This document shows positions 42,288-50,766 of a stretch of DNA of 64,000 nucleotides, piece after piece (positions within the stretch are counted from its first letter, which is position 1; each line of letters begins with the position of its first letter). The notes under the pieces are model-generated. The model saw only the letters and a program-made list of their open reading frames with translations. It was not told the origin of the DNA and made no database searches. The position numbers were made by a program, and so were the translations under genes. Source of the DNA: Bacteroidales bacterium (lineage in GTDB: Bacteria > Bacteroidota > Bacteroidia > Bacteroidales > UBA932); contig JAFZRX010000016.1 in the NCBI GenBank assembly GCA_017619675.1, positions 27,656-91,655 on the forward strand, read 5' to 3'.

Positions 42288-44075
42288 ATGAAACTGAAAC
42301 ATTTGATATTAGCTGTGCTGGCTGCGTCAGCGCTCGTGGCCTGTTCGGAACCGGAACCCAATAAGGATCCTCAGCAGGAGTCGGCGTCCGTGACGGTTTC
42401 CCCTTCAAGCCTGTCCTTTGCGGCTGGAGCTGAGACCAAGGACGTCACAGTTACCACCAACTGCAACTGGACGGCCGAGTCCGATGCGGACTGGGCCACG
42501 GTGAACATCACCAGCGGAGGCGTCTCCAAGAGCGGCGCCGTGGTGAAGGTTACCGCCCAGGCCAACAAAGGCGCCGCGCGTAACGCTACGGTGACCTTTA
42601 CAGGAAAAGGCAACAACACCGTCACCGCAAAGCTCAGCATCTCGCAGGAGGCTTATGAAGCGCCTCAGGAACTGAAGCCGGCTTCGACATCCATGACTAT
42701 CCTGTCCAAGGGCGAGACCAAGTCCCTGTCCTTCAAGGCTACCGGGGACTGGACGGCTGCATCGAATGTCCCGTGGATTACGGTAAGTCCCGTTTCCGGC
42801 CAGGGATCAGCCAACACCCAGGTGCTCACCGTCACCGTGGCGGCCAATACTGATGACGCGCGTACCGGCAAGGTGACCTTCACCATGGGAAGCCTCACTG
42901 CGGAAGTCACCGTCGCGCAACAGGGAGCGCCTAAGTTCGAGACACTGACCATAGCCCAGTTCATTGACAAGGCGGCTGGCACCGGAGAATGGTACAGGCT
43001 TACCGGTATCATCACCCAGATCTGCGACAACACCGCCAAGGCTTACGGCAACTTCTACATCAAGGACGATACCGGCGAGGTATTCGTATATGGAATGACC
43101 AAGGATTACAGCGAGAATCTCAATGACCAGTCATTCTCCCAGATAGGCCTCAAGGAAGGTGACGAACTCACCTTCATAACCCAGCGCTCAGAGTATCACG
43201 GAGAGCCCCAGGGCGGCGGTAACACACAGCCTGCATACTATGAGTCCCACGTTCCGCATCCAACCCCTGCGAGGGTTTATTCGGACTACAAGGCCGACAG
43301 TTCTTCCGAGCCATGGCTGGAACTCCCCGCAACTTCAGCCGATGACGGCCACAGTTTCCTGCACCATACAATGTACATAGGAAGCAACGAGACCCGCAGT
43401 TTCTCCATGTACTGGGATTACCAGAACATGGTGGCCCGCTGGGTGGCTTATCCTCTTTACAGGAAGGCCTGGGGATACGGAACCAGGACCGACCAGTGGG
43501 GACTGGACCCTCTGCTCAAGAGCAGCGAGCAGCCGATACTCAACAGGACCTACACATCTTCCGACGGCCAGTCATATGACCGCGGCCATCAGATCCCGTC
43601 TGCGGACCGCCTATGCTACGAGGCCAACGTAAAGACCTTCTACTGGACCAACATGACTCCTCAGTTGAACGAACTGAACGGTGCCCTCTGGGCCAACCTG
43701 GAGCAGAACGTCCGCGAATGGTCATGGCCTGATTCCCACGAGACCGACACCCTCTACGTGGTTACCGGTTGCCTCGTGGACGACAGCACCACCATTGTGA
43801 AGGACAACGACGGCAAGAAGGTTACGGTTCCGACGCATTATTACAAAGCTCTCCTGAGGGTTTACCAGGGCAATTATTCCGCCATCGGATTTTACCTCGA
43901 GCACAGGAAATATGACAACAACAAGGTTGACAAGAGCATAGCCGTATCCATTGACGAACTCGAGACCCTCACCGGGGAAAACTTCTTCCACAACCTTCCT
44001 GACGCCATAGAAAGCGCCGTGGAGGCCAAGGATCCAAAGACAGACCAATGGTGGTGGGACAACATGTTAAAGTGA
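42288..44075 (+). CDS. Secreted lipoprotein DNA/RNA non-specific endonuclease with BACON and OB domains
   Basis: 595 residues. Lipobox LVAC (C19); two BACON-like domains (about 35-125 and 130-215: NCNWTAESDADWATVNITSG, TGDWTAASNVPWITVSPVSG); an OB-like domain (about 220-310: ICDNTAKAYGNFYIKDDTG); and a C-terminal beta-beta-alpha-metal nuclease. The catalytic signature is YDRGHQIPSADR with H434, and the metal-binding Asn is N464 in LNELNGALWANLE. This family cuts DNA and RNA without sequence preference. It is likely displayed on the surface or in the periplasm. It is followed 10 bases later by an endonuclease/exonuclease/phosphatase gene. Confidence 0.92.
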   Translation: MKLKHLILAVLAASALVACSEPEPNKDPQQESASVTVSPSSLSFAAGAETKDVTVTTNCNWTAESDADWATVNITSGGVSKSGAVVKVTAQANKGAARNATVTFTGKGNNTVTAKLSISQEAYEAPQELKPASTSMTILSKGETKSLSFKATGDWTAASNVPWITVSPVSGQGSANTQVLTVTVAANTDDARTGKVTFTMGSLTAEVTVAQQGAPKFETLTIAQFIDKAAGTGEWYRLTGIITQICDNTAKAYGNFYIKDDTGEVFVYGMTKDYSENLNDQSFSQIGLKEGDELTFITQRSEYHGEPQGGGNTQPAYYESHVPHPTPARVYSDYKADSSSEPWLELPATSADDGHSFLHHTMYIGSNETRSFSMYWDYQNMVARWVAYPLYRKAWGYGTRTDQWGLDPLLKSSEQPILNRTYTSSDGQSYDRGHQIPSADRLCYEANVKTFYWTNMTPQLNELNGALWANLEQNVREWSWPDSHETDTLYVVTGCLVDDSTTIVKDNDGKKVTVPTHYYKALLRVYQGNYSAIGFYLEHRKYDNNKVDKSIAVSIDELETLTGENFFHNLPDAIESAVEAKDPKTDQWWWDNMLK

Positions 44076-44085
44076 GAATAAGGGT

Positions 44086-45195
44086 ATGAAAAGACTTTTA
44101 AAGAGCCTCCTTTCCCTGGTAATAGCAATTACCCTGGGTACGCTCATACTGTTTGTCCTCAGAAGCCTCACACAGGTAAAGCCGTCATATCCTGACGGCA
44201 GCCTGGTGATAGGCTTCTACAACCTGGAGAACCTCTTTGACACAGTAGACGATCCCCGTATCAACGACGCCGCTTTCCTGCCTGACGGCGAGAACAAGTG
44301 GACGGAGGACAAGTATCAGAAGAAACTCCACAACATGGCATCGGCCATAAAGGCCATGGCTGAGTATAACGGCCAGTACCACGCCATACTTGGCGTTGCT
44401 GAGGTGGAGAACTACGGCGCCCTGTCAGACCTCCTGGCGCAGCCGGAGCTGCAGGATTCCGGATACAAATGTATCCTGGAGGAGGGTGGCGACGGCCGCG
44501 GCATTGACGTGGGCCTCATCTACAGGCCGGACGTCTTCCAGGTCCAGCAGGTGAAGTCCATCCCTTACAATTTCAGGGATTCCCGCATAGAGTTCTATAT
44601 GACCCGCGAGGAACAGAGGGCCTTCAGCACCCGCGACGTGCTCATGGTGCGCGGCCTGCTACAGGGCGAGCCTTTCGCCGTATATGTAGGTCATCTTCCT
44701 TCACGTGTGAACGACAAGCCCGCGGACCTGCGCAACAGGGGAGCGGAAATCATCTACAACGACGCCATGGAACTCCAGAAGAAGTATCCCGGCATAAAGA
44801 TAGCCGTCATGGGCGACATGAATGACGACCCCACTGACGAGAGCATGACGGACTTCCTCATGGGACGCGAGAGCATCGACGGCCTCACGGACAAGGATTT
44901 CTTCAATCCGTTCCTGTCCATGCTCAAGGCCGGCTACGGCTCCATGGAGTACCGCGGCCAGTGGCAGATATTCGACCAGATCCTTGTGAACAATGCCCTG
45001 GCCAACGCTCCCAAGGGAGGCCTGAAGATCCAGAAGATAGAGGCCGGTAAGTATTACGGCAAGGTCTTCAACGCGGATTTCCTCACCCAGCAGGACGGCC
45101 GTTACGCCGGCACCCCTTACAGGACCTTCTCCAACGGAGAGTTCATAAACGGTTACAGTGACCATTATCCAACATTCATCATAGTATCCAAATGA
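44086..45195 (+). CDS. Endonuclease/exonuclease/phosphatase family protein, membrane-anchored
   Basis: 369 residues. An N-terminal hydrophobic segment (about 9-26) anchors or exports it. EEP motifs are IGFYNLENLFD (42-52), GVAEVENYG (catalytic E), HLPSR, AVMGDMNDDPTDE and GYSDHYP at the C-terminus. The family includes DNases, phosphodiesterases and lipid phosphatases. Next to the DRGH nuclease it most likely trims oligonucleotides, but the substrate is inferred. Its TGA overlaps the dcp ATG (ATGA). Confidence 0.9.
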   Translation: MKRLLKSLLSLVIAITLGTLILFVLRSLTQVKPSYPDGSLVIGFYNLENLFDTVDDPRINDAAFLPDGENKWTEDKYQKKLHNMASAIKAMAEYNGQYHAILGVAEVENYGALSDLLAQPELQDSGYKCILEEGGDGRGIDVGLIYRPDVFQVQQVKSIPYNFRDSRIEFYMTREEQRAFSTRDVLMVRGLLQGEPFAVYVGHLPSRVNDKPADLRNRGAEIIYNDAMELQKKYPGIKIAVMGDMNDDPTDESMTDFLMGRESIDGLTDKDFFNPFLSMLKAGYGSMEYRGQWQIFDQILVNNALANAPKGGLKIQKIEAGKYYGKVFNADFLTQQDGRYAGTPYRTFSNGEFINGYSDHYPTFIIVSK

Positions 45196-47180
45196 AAAAA
45201 CTTTTATTGATTGTGACAGCAGCAGTTGCTCTCGCCTCATGTGCGACAAAAGAACAGAATCCTTTCCTGCAGGAGTGGGATACCCCTTATGGAATCCCGC
45301 CTTATGACAAGATAAAGATCGAGCATTACATGCCGGCTATCAAGGCAGGAATAGCCCAGCACGAGGCTGAGATCCAGGCAATAATAGACAATCCCGCCGC
45401 CCCTACCTTCGAGAATACAGTAGCGGCCCTGGAACTTTCAGGAGACATCCTCACCAAGGTGATGGGAGTGCTCTACAACGTGGCTGAGACGGAGAATTCT
45501 CCGGAACTGGAGGCAGTGGTGGAGGAAGCCACCCCGCTCCAGTCCGAGCACAGCGACAACATCTACATGAACAAGAAGCTCTACGAGAGGGTTGCCGCCA
45601 TCTACAACGCGGACCAGAGCGGCCTCACCCGCGAGCAGCAGATGGTCCTCAAGAAACTCTACGAGGCCTTTGAGCGCAACGGTATCGGCCTGAGCGACGC
45701 AGAGCAGGAGGAACTCCGCAAGATCAACACAGAGACATCGGTGGTCAGCAACAAGCTGGGCACCAACCTCCTGGCGGAGAACAACGCCTTCAAGGAGGAG
45801 TTCGGCATCTCCGTATCGGCATATCCTACCGCAATGACCACCACCGAGGACCGCGCCCTGCGCGAGCGCATGTTCAAGGCGTATTCATCAAGGGGACACA
45901 ACGGCAACGAGTATGACAACCGCGAGCTTTTCCTGAAACTCATGGACCTCCGCACCCGCAAGGCCAAGATCATGGGCTATGACAATTCAGCGGACTTCCT
46001 CCTTGCAAACAAGATGGCTCACGACCACGAGACCGTGGACGAGTTCCTGGACGGCATAATGAAGGCCGCCGTGGCCCGTGCCAAGGAAGAGGTAGCCGAG
46101 ATGGAGAAGATAGCAGGCTTCAAGATCGAGCCCTGGGACTGGTGGTACTATTCAGAGAAAGTGCGCCAGCAGAAGTATGCCCTTGACGAGGACATGACCA
46201 AGCCGTACTTTGAGGTGAACAACGTCCGCAAGGGCGTCTTCCTGGCCGCCAAGACCCTCTACGGCATCAATATCGAGGAGATCTCCGGAGTTCCAAAATA
46301 CAACCCCGAGGTGCTCACCTACAAGGTTACCGACGAGAACGGCAACTTCCTTGGAATCTTCACAAGCGACTATTTCCCGCGCTCCAGCAAGAGGGGAGGC
46401 GCCTGGATGAACAACGTGCGCGACCAGTATTACGATGCTGACGGAAAAGAGGTCCGCCCCATTATCTGCAACGTTGCAAACTTCACTTCTCCTGACGAGA
46501 ACGGCGTAGCCCTCCTCACAATTGACGAGGTGGAGACCGCTTTCCACGAGTTCGGACACGCCCTTCACGGACTCCTCACCAAGTGCCACTATCCTTCAGT
46601 AAGCGGCACCAGCGTGACCCGCGACTTTGTGGAGACCTTCTCCCAGTTCAACGAGAACTGGGCTTTCCAGCCCGAACTGCTGGCCCAGTACGCAAAGCAC
46701 TACCAGACAGGCGAGGTGATTCCCCAGGAACTGGTGGACAAGATCATCAACTCTTCCAAGTTCAACCAGGGATTTGCCACCACCGAGCTCTGCGCCGCTT
46801 CTATCCTTGACATGAAATGGCACGAGCTGTCCAGCATAGAGGGAATCGACATAGACGAGTTTGAGGCAAAGGTATGCAAGGAGATGGGTCTCATAGACGA
46901 GATCATTCCGCGCTACCGCACCTCCTACTTCAACCACATCTTCTCCGGCGGCTACAGCGCAGGTTACTACGGATATCTGTGGGCCGAGGTCATTGACAAG
47001 GACGCTTTCGCGGCCTTCGAGGAATCCCCCAACGGAGTATGGGACAAGGAACTTGCAAAGAAATTCAAGGAGACCTTCCTGGAGAAGGGAGGTTCCGAGG
47101 AGCCTATGGTCCTCTACGTGAAGTTCCGCGGAAGGGAGCCTCAGTCAGAGCCGTTCCTGAGGGGAAGGGGACTTCTTTAG
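45192..47180 (+). CDS. M3 family peptidyl-dipeptidase (Dcp-like) lipoprotein
   Basis: 662 residues. Lipobox LASC (C17), then the M3 helical fold with HEFGHALHG (zinc ligands H452 and H456, catalytic E453) and the downstream glutamate in TRDFVETFSQFNENW. Dcp removes dipeptides from peptide C-termini. The lipoprotein signal places it outside the cytoplasm. It could help use peptides from nucleoprotein or be general. Its stop overlaps the convergent RNase R stop (TTAG). Confidence 0.93.
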   Translation: MKKLLLIVTAAVALASCATKEQNPFLQEWDTPYGIPPYDKIKIEHYMPAIKAGIAQHEAEIQAIIDNPAAPTFENTVAALELSGDILTKVMGVLYNVAETENSPELEAVVEEATPLQSEHSDNIYMNKKLYERVAAIYNADQSGLTREQQMVLKKLYEAFERNGIGLSDAEQEELRKINTETSVVSNKLGTNLLAENNAFKEEFGISVSAYPTAMTTTEDRALRERMFKAYSSRGHNGNEYDNRELFLKLMDLRTRKAKIMGYDNSADFLLANKMAHDHETVDEFLDGIMKAAVARAKEEVAEMEKIAGFKIEPWDWWYYSEKVRQQKYALDEDMTKPYFEVNNVRKGVFLAAKTLYGINIEEISGVPKYNPEVLTYKVTDENGNFLGIFTSDYFPRSSKRGGAWMNNVRDQYYDADGKEVRPIICNVANFTSPDENGVALLTIDEVETAFHEFGHALHGLLTKCHYPSVSGTSVTRDFVETFSQFNENWAFQPELLAQYAKHYQTGEVIPQELVDKIINSSKFNQGFATTELCAASILDMKWHELSSIEGIDIDEFEAKVCKEMGLIDEIIPRYRTSYFNHIFSGGYSAGYYGYLWAEVIDKDAFAAFEESPNGVWDKELAKKFKETFLEKGGSEEPMVLYVKFRGREPQSEPFLRGRGLL

Positions 47181-49174
47181 ATTTCCTCCACCAGTTCGTA
47201 ATCCAGGAGCTTCTGCTCCAGGTTTGCGTCTTTAACACGAATACGCACAGGGTCTCCCAAAAGGAACACCTTGTGCGTTCTCTTTCCTACCAGGCGGTAG
47301 CGCTTCTCGTCGAACTCGAAGAAGTCGGAGCGTATCTCGCGCAGCGGGACCATGCCCTCTATCTTGGTGGGGGCTATCTCCACGTACATTCCCCACTCCG
47401 TGATACCGGAGACGGTGCCGTCGAATTCCTGGCCAATCTTGTCCATCATGAACTCTACCAGCTTGTACTTGATGCTGGCGCGCTCCGCGTCCGCGGCGAG
47501 GGCCTCGCGCTCGGAAGCGTGCTTGCACTGCTTCTCGTAATACTCCTGGTTCTGGTTCCTGCCGTCGTCCAGATAGATGCTCAGGAGGCGGTGCACCATG
47601 GTGTCAGGGTAACGGCGGATAGGGGAGGTGAAATGGGTGTAGCAGGGGAATGCCAGGCCGTAATGGCCAATGTTGTCCGTGCTGTATATGGCCTTTGACA
47701 TGGCCCTGAGGGACATCAGTTCAAGGGCGTCGTGCTCCGGAGTTCCCTTTGCCTTGTCCAGCAGTTCGTTCAGCGAACCGGCCACGGCCTTGGGGTTGGA
47801 GGTGTCTCCCATCTTGTATCCGAAGTTCTTGGCGAAGGCCTTCAGGTCCTTGATCTTCATCTCGTTGGGCTCTGCGTGGATACGGTATACCATGGTCTTG
47901 CCCTTGGCGGCCACGAATTCCGCCACGGAGCGGTTGGCCAGGAGCATGAACTCCTCTATGAGCCAGTTGGCTTCCTTGGAAATCTTCTGATAGACGTTGA
48001 CCGGCTTGCCGTTGGCATCCACTTCCACCTTCATCTCTGGCCTCTCGAAACTGATGGCGCCCAGTTTGAAACGCCTTTCCCTGAGGAGCTTTGCAATGCC
48101 CCAGAGGGTGGAGATGGCGGTTTCCAGCATGTCAGGCTCCGCGGGCTCCTGTCCCTCCGGGACGGGAGCGGCGGCCTTCTCTATGATGGCCTGCGCCCGG
48201 TCGTAGTCCAGGCGGTGGTCGGAGCATATCATGGTGCGGCCGAACCAGCGGTTCACCACCTTGCCCTTGGGTGTCATCTCGAATACGGCGGAGAAGGTCA
48301 GTTTGTCCTCCCCGGGGCGCAGCGAGCAGAGGTTGTTGCTGAGCTTTTCCGGGAGCATGGGCACGGTGCGGTCCACTAGGTAGACGGATGTTCCGCGGGA
48401 CTGGGCTTCCTTGTCCAGAAGGGTGTCGGGCTTCACGTAGTATGATACATCGGCAATGTGCACGCCCACCTCGATGAGGCCGTTGTCAAGCGGCTTGTAG
48501 GAGAGGGCGTCGTCATAATCCTTTGCGTCCGTGGGGTCTATGGTGAAGGTGAAGACGTCGCGGAAGTCGCGGCGGCCCTTGATGTCGTCAGGGGTGATTT
48601 CTGTCCTTATTGCTTCCGCCTCTTTCACCACATCGGGCTCAAAGCGGTACGGGAGGCCGAATTCCGTGAGGATGGCGTGCATTTCCGTCTCGTTGTCCCC
48701 CGGCTTGCCCAGCACGTCCACTATGTGTCCGCGCGGGGCCGTGGCCTTGCGGTCCCAGCCGTCCACTGCGGCGGCCACCTTCATGCCGCTCTTTATGCCC
48801 TTTCCTTCCACCTCATAGGGGTCAAGCAGGATGTCGTAGGGCATTGTGCGGGACTGCATGAGCACCCATGCCTGCCCTCCGGCAGCGTGGAGGACTCCCA
48901 CGAACGGGATCTTGGAATGTTCCACTATCTCCACTATCTCTCCCTCACGGCGGTGCTGTTCGGACTTTTCCCTGGTCACGGCCACCTTCACGATGTCCCC
49001 GTGAAGGGCGTGCCTGGTCTTGGACGCCTTGACAAAGACGTCGTCATCCTCGCCGTCAATTATCACGAAAACGAATCCATCGCGGGTCATCTGGACCTTG
49101 CCGGTAAGAAGGCTGACTGATTTTCTTGGTTTTCTGGATTTTCCCAACTTTGAGGGATTCTTTTTTCGTTTCAT
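47177..49174 (-). CDS. rnr: Ribonuclease R
   Basis: 665 residues from the ATG at 49174. This 3'-5' exoribonuclease degrades structured RNA. OB/cold-shock domains (about 20-170) are followed by the RNB domain with TFTIDPTDAKDYDDALS, whose aspartates bind metal, and an S1 domain near the C-terminus (FDGTVSGITEWGMYVEI). The N-terminus is basic (MKRKKNPSKLGKSRKPRKS). A longer open frame upstream is rejected because a TATATTTG box and its start site at about 49199 lie between it and 49174. Confidence 0.95.
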   Translation of the reverse strand: MKRKKNPSKLGKSRKPRKSVSLLTGKVQMTRDGFVFVIIDGEDDDVFVKASKTRHALHGDIVKVAVTREKSEQHRREGEIVEIVEHSKIPFVGVLHAAGGQAWVLMQSRTMPYDILLDPYEVEGKGIKSGMKVAAAVDGWDRKATAPRGHIVDVLGKPGDNETEMHAILTEFGLPYRFEPDVVKEAEAIRTEITPDDIKGRRDFRDVFTFTIDPTDAKDYDDALSYKPLDNGLIEVGVHIADVSYYVKPDTLLDKEAQSRGTSVYLVDRTVPMLPEKLSNNLCSLRPGEDKLTFSAVFEMTPKGKVVNRWFGRTMICSDHRLDYDRAQAIIEKAAAPVPEGQEPAEPDMLETAISTLWGIAKLLRERRFKLGAISFERPEMKVEVDANGKPVNVYQKISKEANWLIEEFMLLANRSVAEFVAAKGKTMVYRIHAEPNEMKIKDLKAFAKNFGYKMGDTSNPKAVAGSLNELLDKAKGTPEHDALELMSLRAMSKAIYSTDNIGHYGLAFPCYTHFTSPIRRYPDTMVHRLLSIYLDDGRNQNQEYYEKQCKHASEREALAADAERASIKYKLVEFMMDKIGQEFDGTVSGITEWGMYVEIAPTKIEGMVPLREIRSDFFEFDEKRYRLVGKRTHKVFLLGDPVRIRVKDANLEQKLLDYELVEEI

Positions 49175-49180
49175 AATGCT

Positions 49181-49188
49181 TAAATTTG
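49181..49188 (+). promoter_or_regulatory. TAAATTTG -7 box for gpmI
   Basis: Exact TAnnTTTG match, 38 bases before the gpmI ATG. It faces the rnr promoter box at 49205-49212, so the two transcripts would start within a few bases and cross each other. Confidence 0.5.
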
Positions 49189-49204
49189 CGTAATTTAATA
49201 TAAG

Positions 49205-49212
49205 CAAATATA
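49205..49212 (-). promoter_or_regulatory. TATATTTG -7 box for rnr
   Basis: CAAATATA on plus reads TATATTTG on minus. The transcript would start near 49199 and have a leader of about 25 bases to the rnr ATG at 49174. Confidence 0.6.
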
Positions 49213-49226
49213 ACAAATAATACGAT

Positions 49227-50747
49227 ATGAACAGAAAAGTTCTTCTTATGATTCTGGACGGCTGGGGAGAAGGCCGTAAAGACGCTTCCAACGCAATATA
49301 TACACAGGGCACGCCTTTCATCGATTCACTGCGTGCAAAGTATCCTTTCTCACATCTGCAGGCCTGCGGAGAATACGTAGGACTTCCTGACGGACAGATG
49401 GGAAACTCCGAGGTGGGACACATGAACCTTGGAGCCGGACGCGTAATCTACCAGGATCTGGTCAAGATAAACATGGCCTGCCGCAAGCACGCCCTTTTGG
49501 AGAACAAGGAGATCAAGGCCGCCTACGAATATGTAAAGATGAGCGGCAAGAAACTCCATTTCATGGGCCTTACCTCCGATGGAGGCGTACACTCTTCCCT
49601 GGAGCATCTTTATGAGTTCCTTGCAGAGGCCAAGAAACAGGGCCTGGACAAGGTTTTCGTACACTGCTTCATGGACGGACGCGACACCGACCCGCGCAGC
49701 GGCAAGGGCTTCCTTGCGGAGCTTGAGGAGAAGATGGCCCAGACAACTGGCGAAATTGCCACCGTATGCGGCCGTTTCTACGCAATGGACCGCGACAAGA
49801 GGTGGAACCGCATCAAGGATGCATACGACATGCTGGTGGACGGCAAGGGCGACAAGTTCTTCTCCGCCGCTGAGGGCATACAGGCCTCATACGACGCTGA
49901 CGTCACCGACGAATTCGTAAAGCCTATAGTAATCACCCGCGCCAACGGCGAGCCCAAGGCCAAGATCGAGGAAGGCGACGCCATCATCTTCTTCAACTTC
50001 CGCAACGACCGCGCGCGCGAGCTTACCAACGTCCTCACCCAGAACGACATGCCTGACGAGGGCATGCACACAATTCCTCTGTACTACTGCTGCCTCACCC
50101 CTTACGACGCCTCCTTCACTGGCATCCATATCCTCTTTGACAAGGAAGAGGTTGTCCAGACGCTTGGAGAGACCGTGGCCAAGGCCGGCAAGCACCAGCT
50201 CCGCATCGCCGAGACTGAGAAATACGCCCACGTGACATTCTTCTTCAACGGCGGAAGGGAGACCCCGTTCGAGAACGAGGACCGCATCCTGGTGAATTCA
50301 CCCAAGGTTGCCACATACGACCTCCAGCCGGAGATGAGCGCCATTGAGGTTACCAACAAGCTGGTGGACGCCATCCGCACGGAGAAGAACGACATGATCA
50401 TCCTGAACTTCGCCAACGGCGACATGGTGGGCCACACAGGCGTGTACAAGGCCATCAAGAATGCCGTAGGATGCATTGACGGATGCGTCGAGGCTGTAGT
50501 TACCGCCGCCATCAACCACGACTACGCAGTGCTCCTTACCGCAGACCACGGCAACGCGGATTATGCGGTGAACGAGGACGGCACCCCCAACACCGCCCAC
50601 TCCCTCAACGAGGTTCAGTTCATAGTGATCAACGAGCCTTCCGTGAAGGAAGTCAAGGACGGCGCACTTTGCAACGTGGCTCCTACCATACTTAAACTGA
50701 TGGGAATCCCTCAGCCGGAACTGATGACGGCCGAGCCGCTGATCTGA
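49227..50747 (+). CDS. gpmI: 2,3-bisphosphoglycerate-independent phosphoglycerate mutase
   Basis: 506 residues. It interconverts 3- and 2-phosphoglycerate using two manganese ions. [12 protein letters not shown] (5-16), the phospho-serine S61 in [43 protein letters not shown] and [11 protein letters not shown] are all present. It belongs to glycolysis with pgk at 18988. Confidence 0.98.
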   Translation: MNRKVLLMILDGWGEGRKDASNAIYTQGTPFIDSLRAKYPFSHLQACGEYVGLPDGQMGNSEVGHMNLGAGRVIYQDLVKINMACRKHALLENKEIKAAYEYVKMSGKKLHFMGLTSDGGVHSSLEHLYEFLAEAKKQGLDKVFVHCFMDGRDTDPRSGKGFLAELEEKMAQTTGEIATVCGRFYAMDRDKRWNRIKDAYDMLVDGKGDKFFSAAEGIQASYDADVTDEFVKPIVITRANGEPKAKIEEGDAIIFFNFRNDRARELTNVLTQNDMPDEGMHTIPLYYCCLTPYDASFTGIHILFDKEEVVQTLGETVAKAGKHQLRIAETEKYAHVTFFFNGGRETPFENEDRILVNSPKVATYDLQPEMSAIEVTNKLVDAIRTEKNDMIILNFANGDMVGHTGVYKAIKNAVGCIDGCVEAVVTAAINHDYAVLLTADHGNADYAVNEDGTPNTAHSLNEVQFIVINEPSVKEVKDGALCNVAPTILKLMGIPQPELMTAEPLI

Positions 50748-50766
50748 CACCACTTAGACACTGCAT

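Noticed and set aside
48922-49423. Longer RNase R starting at 49423
   Set aside because: The extension would overlap gpmI, cross the rnr promoter box, and has no domain; the basic N-terminus from 49174 is typical.
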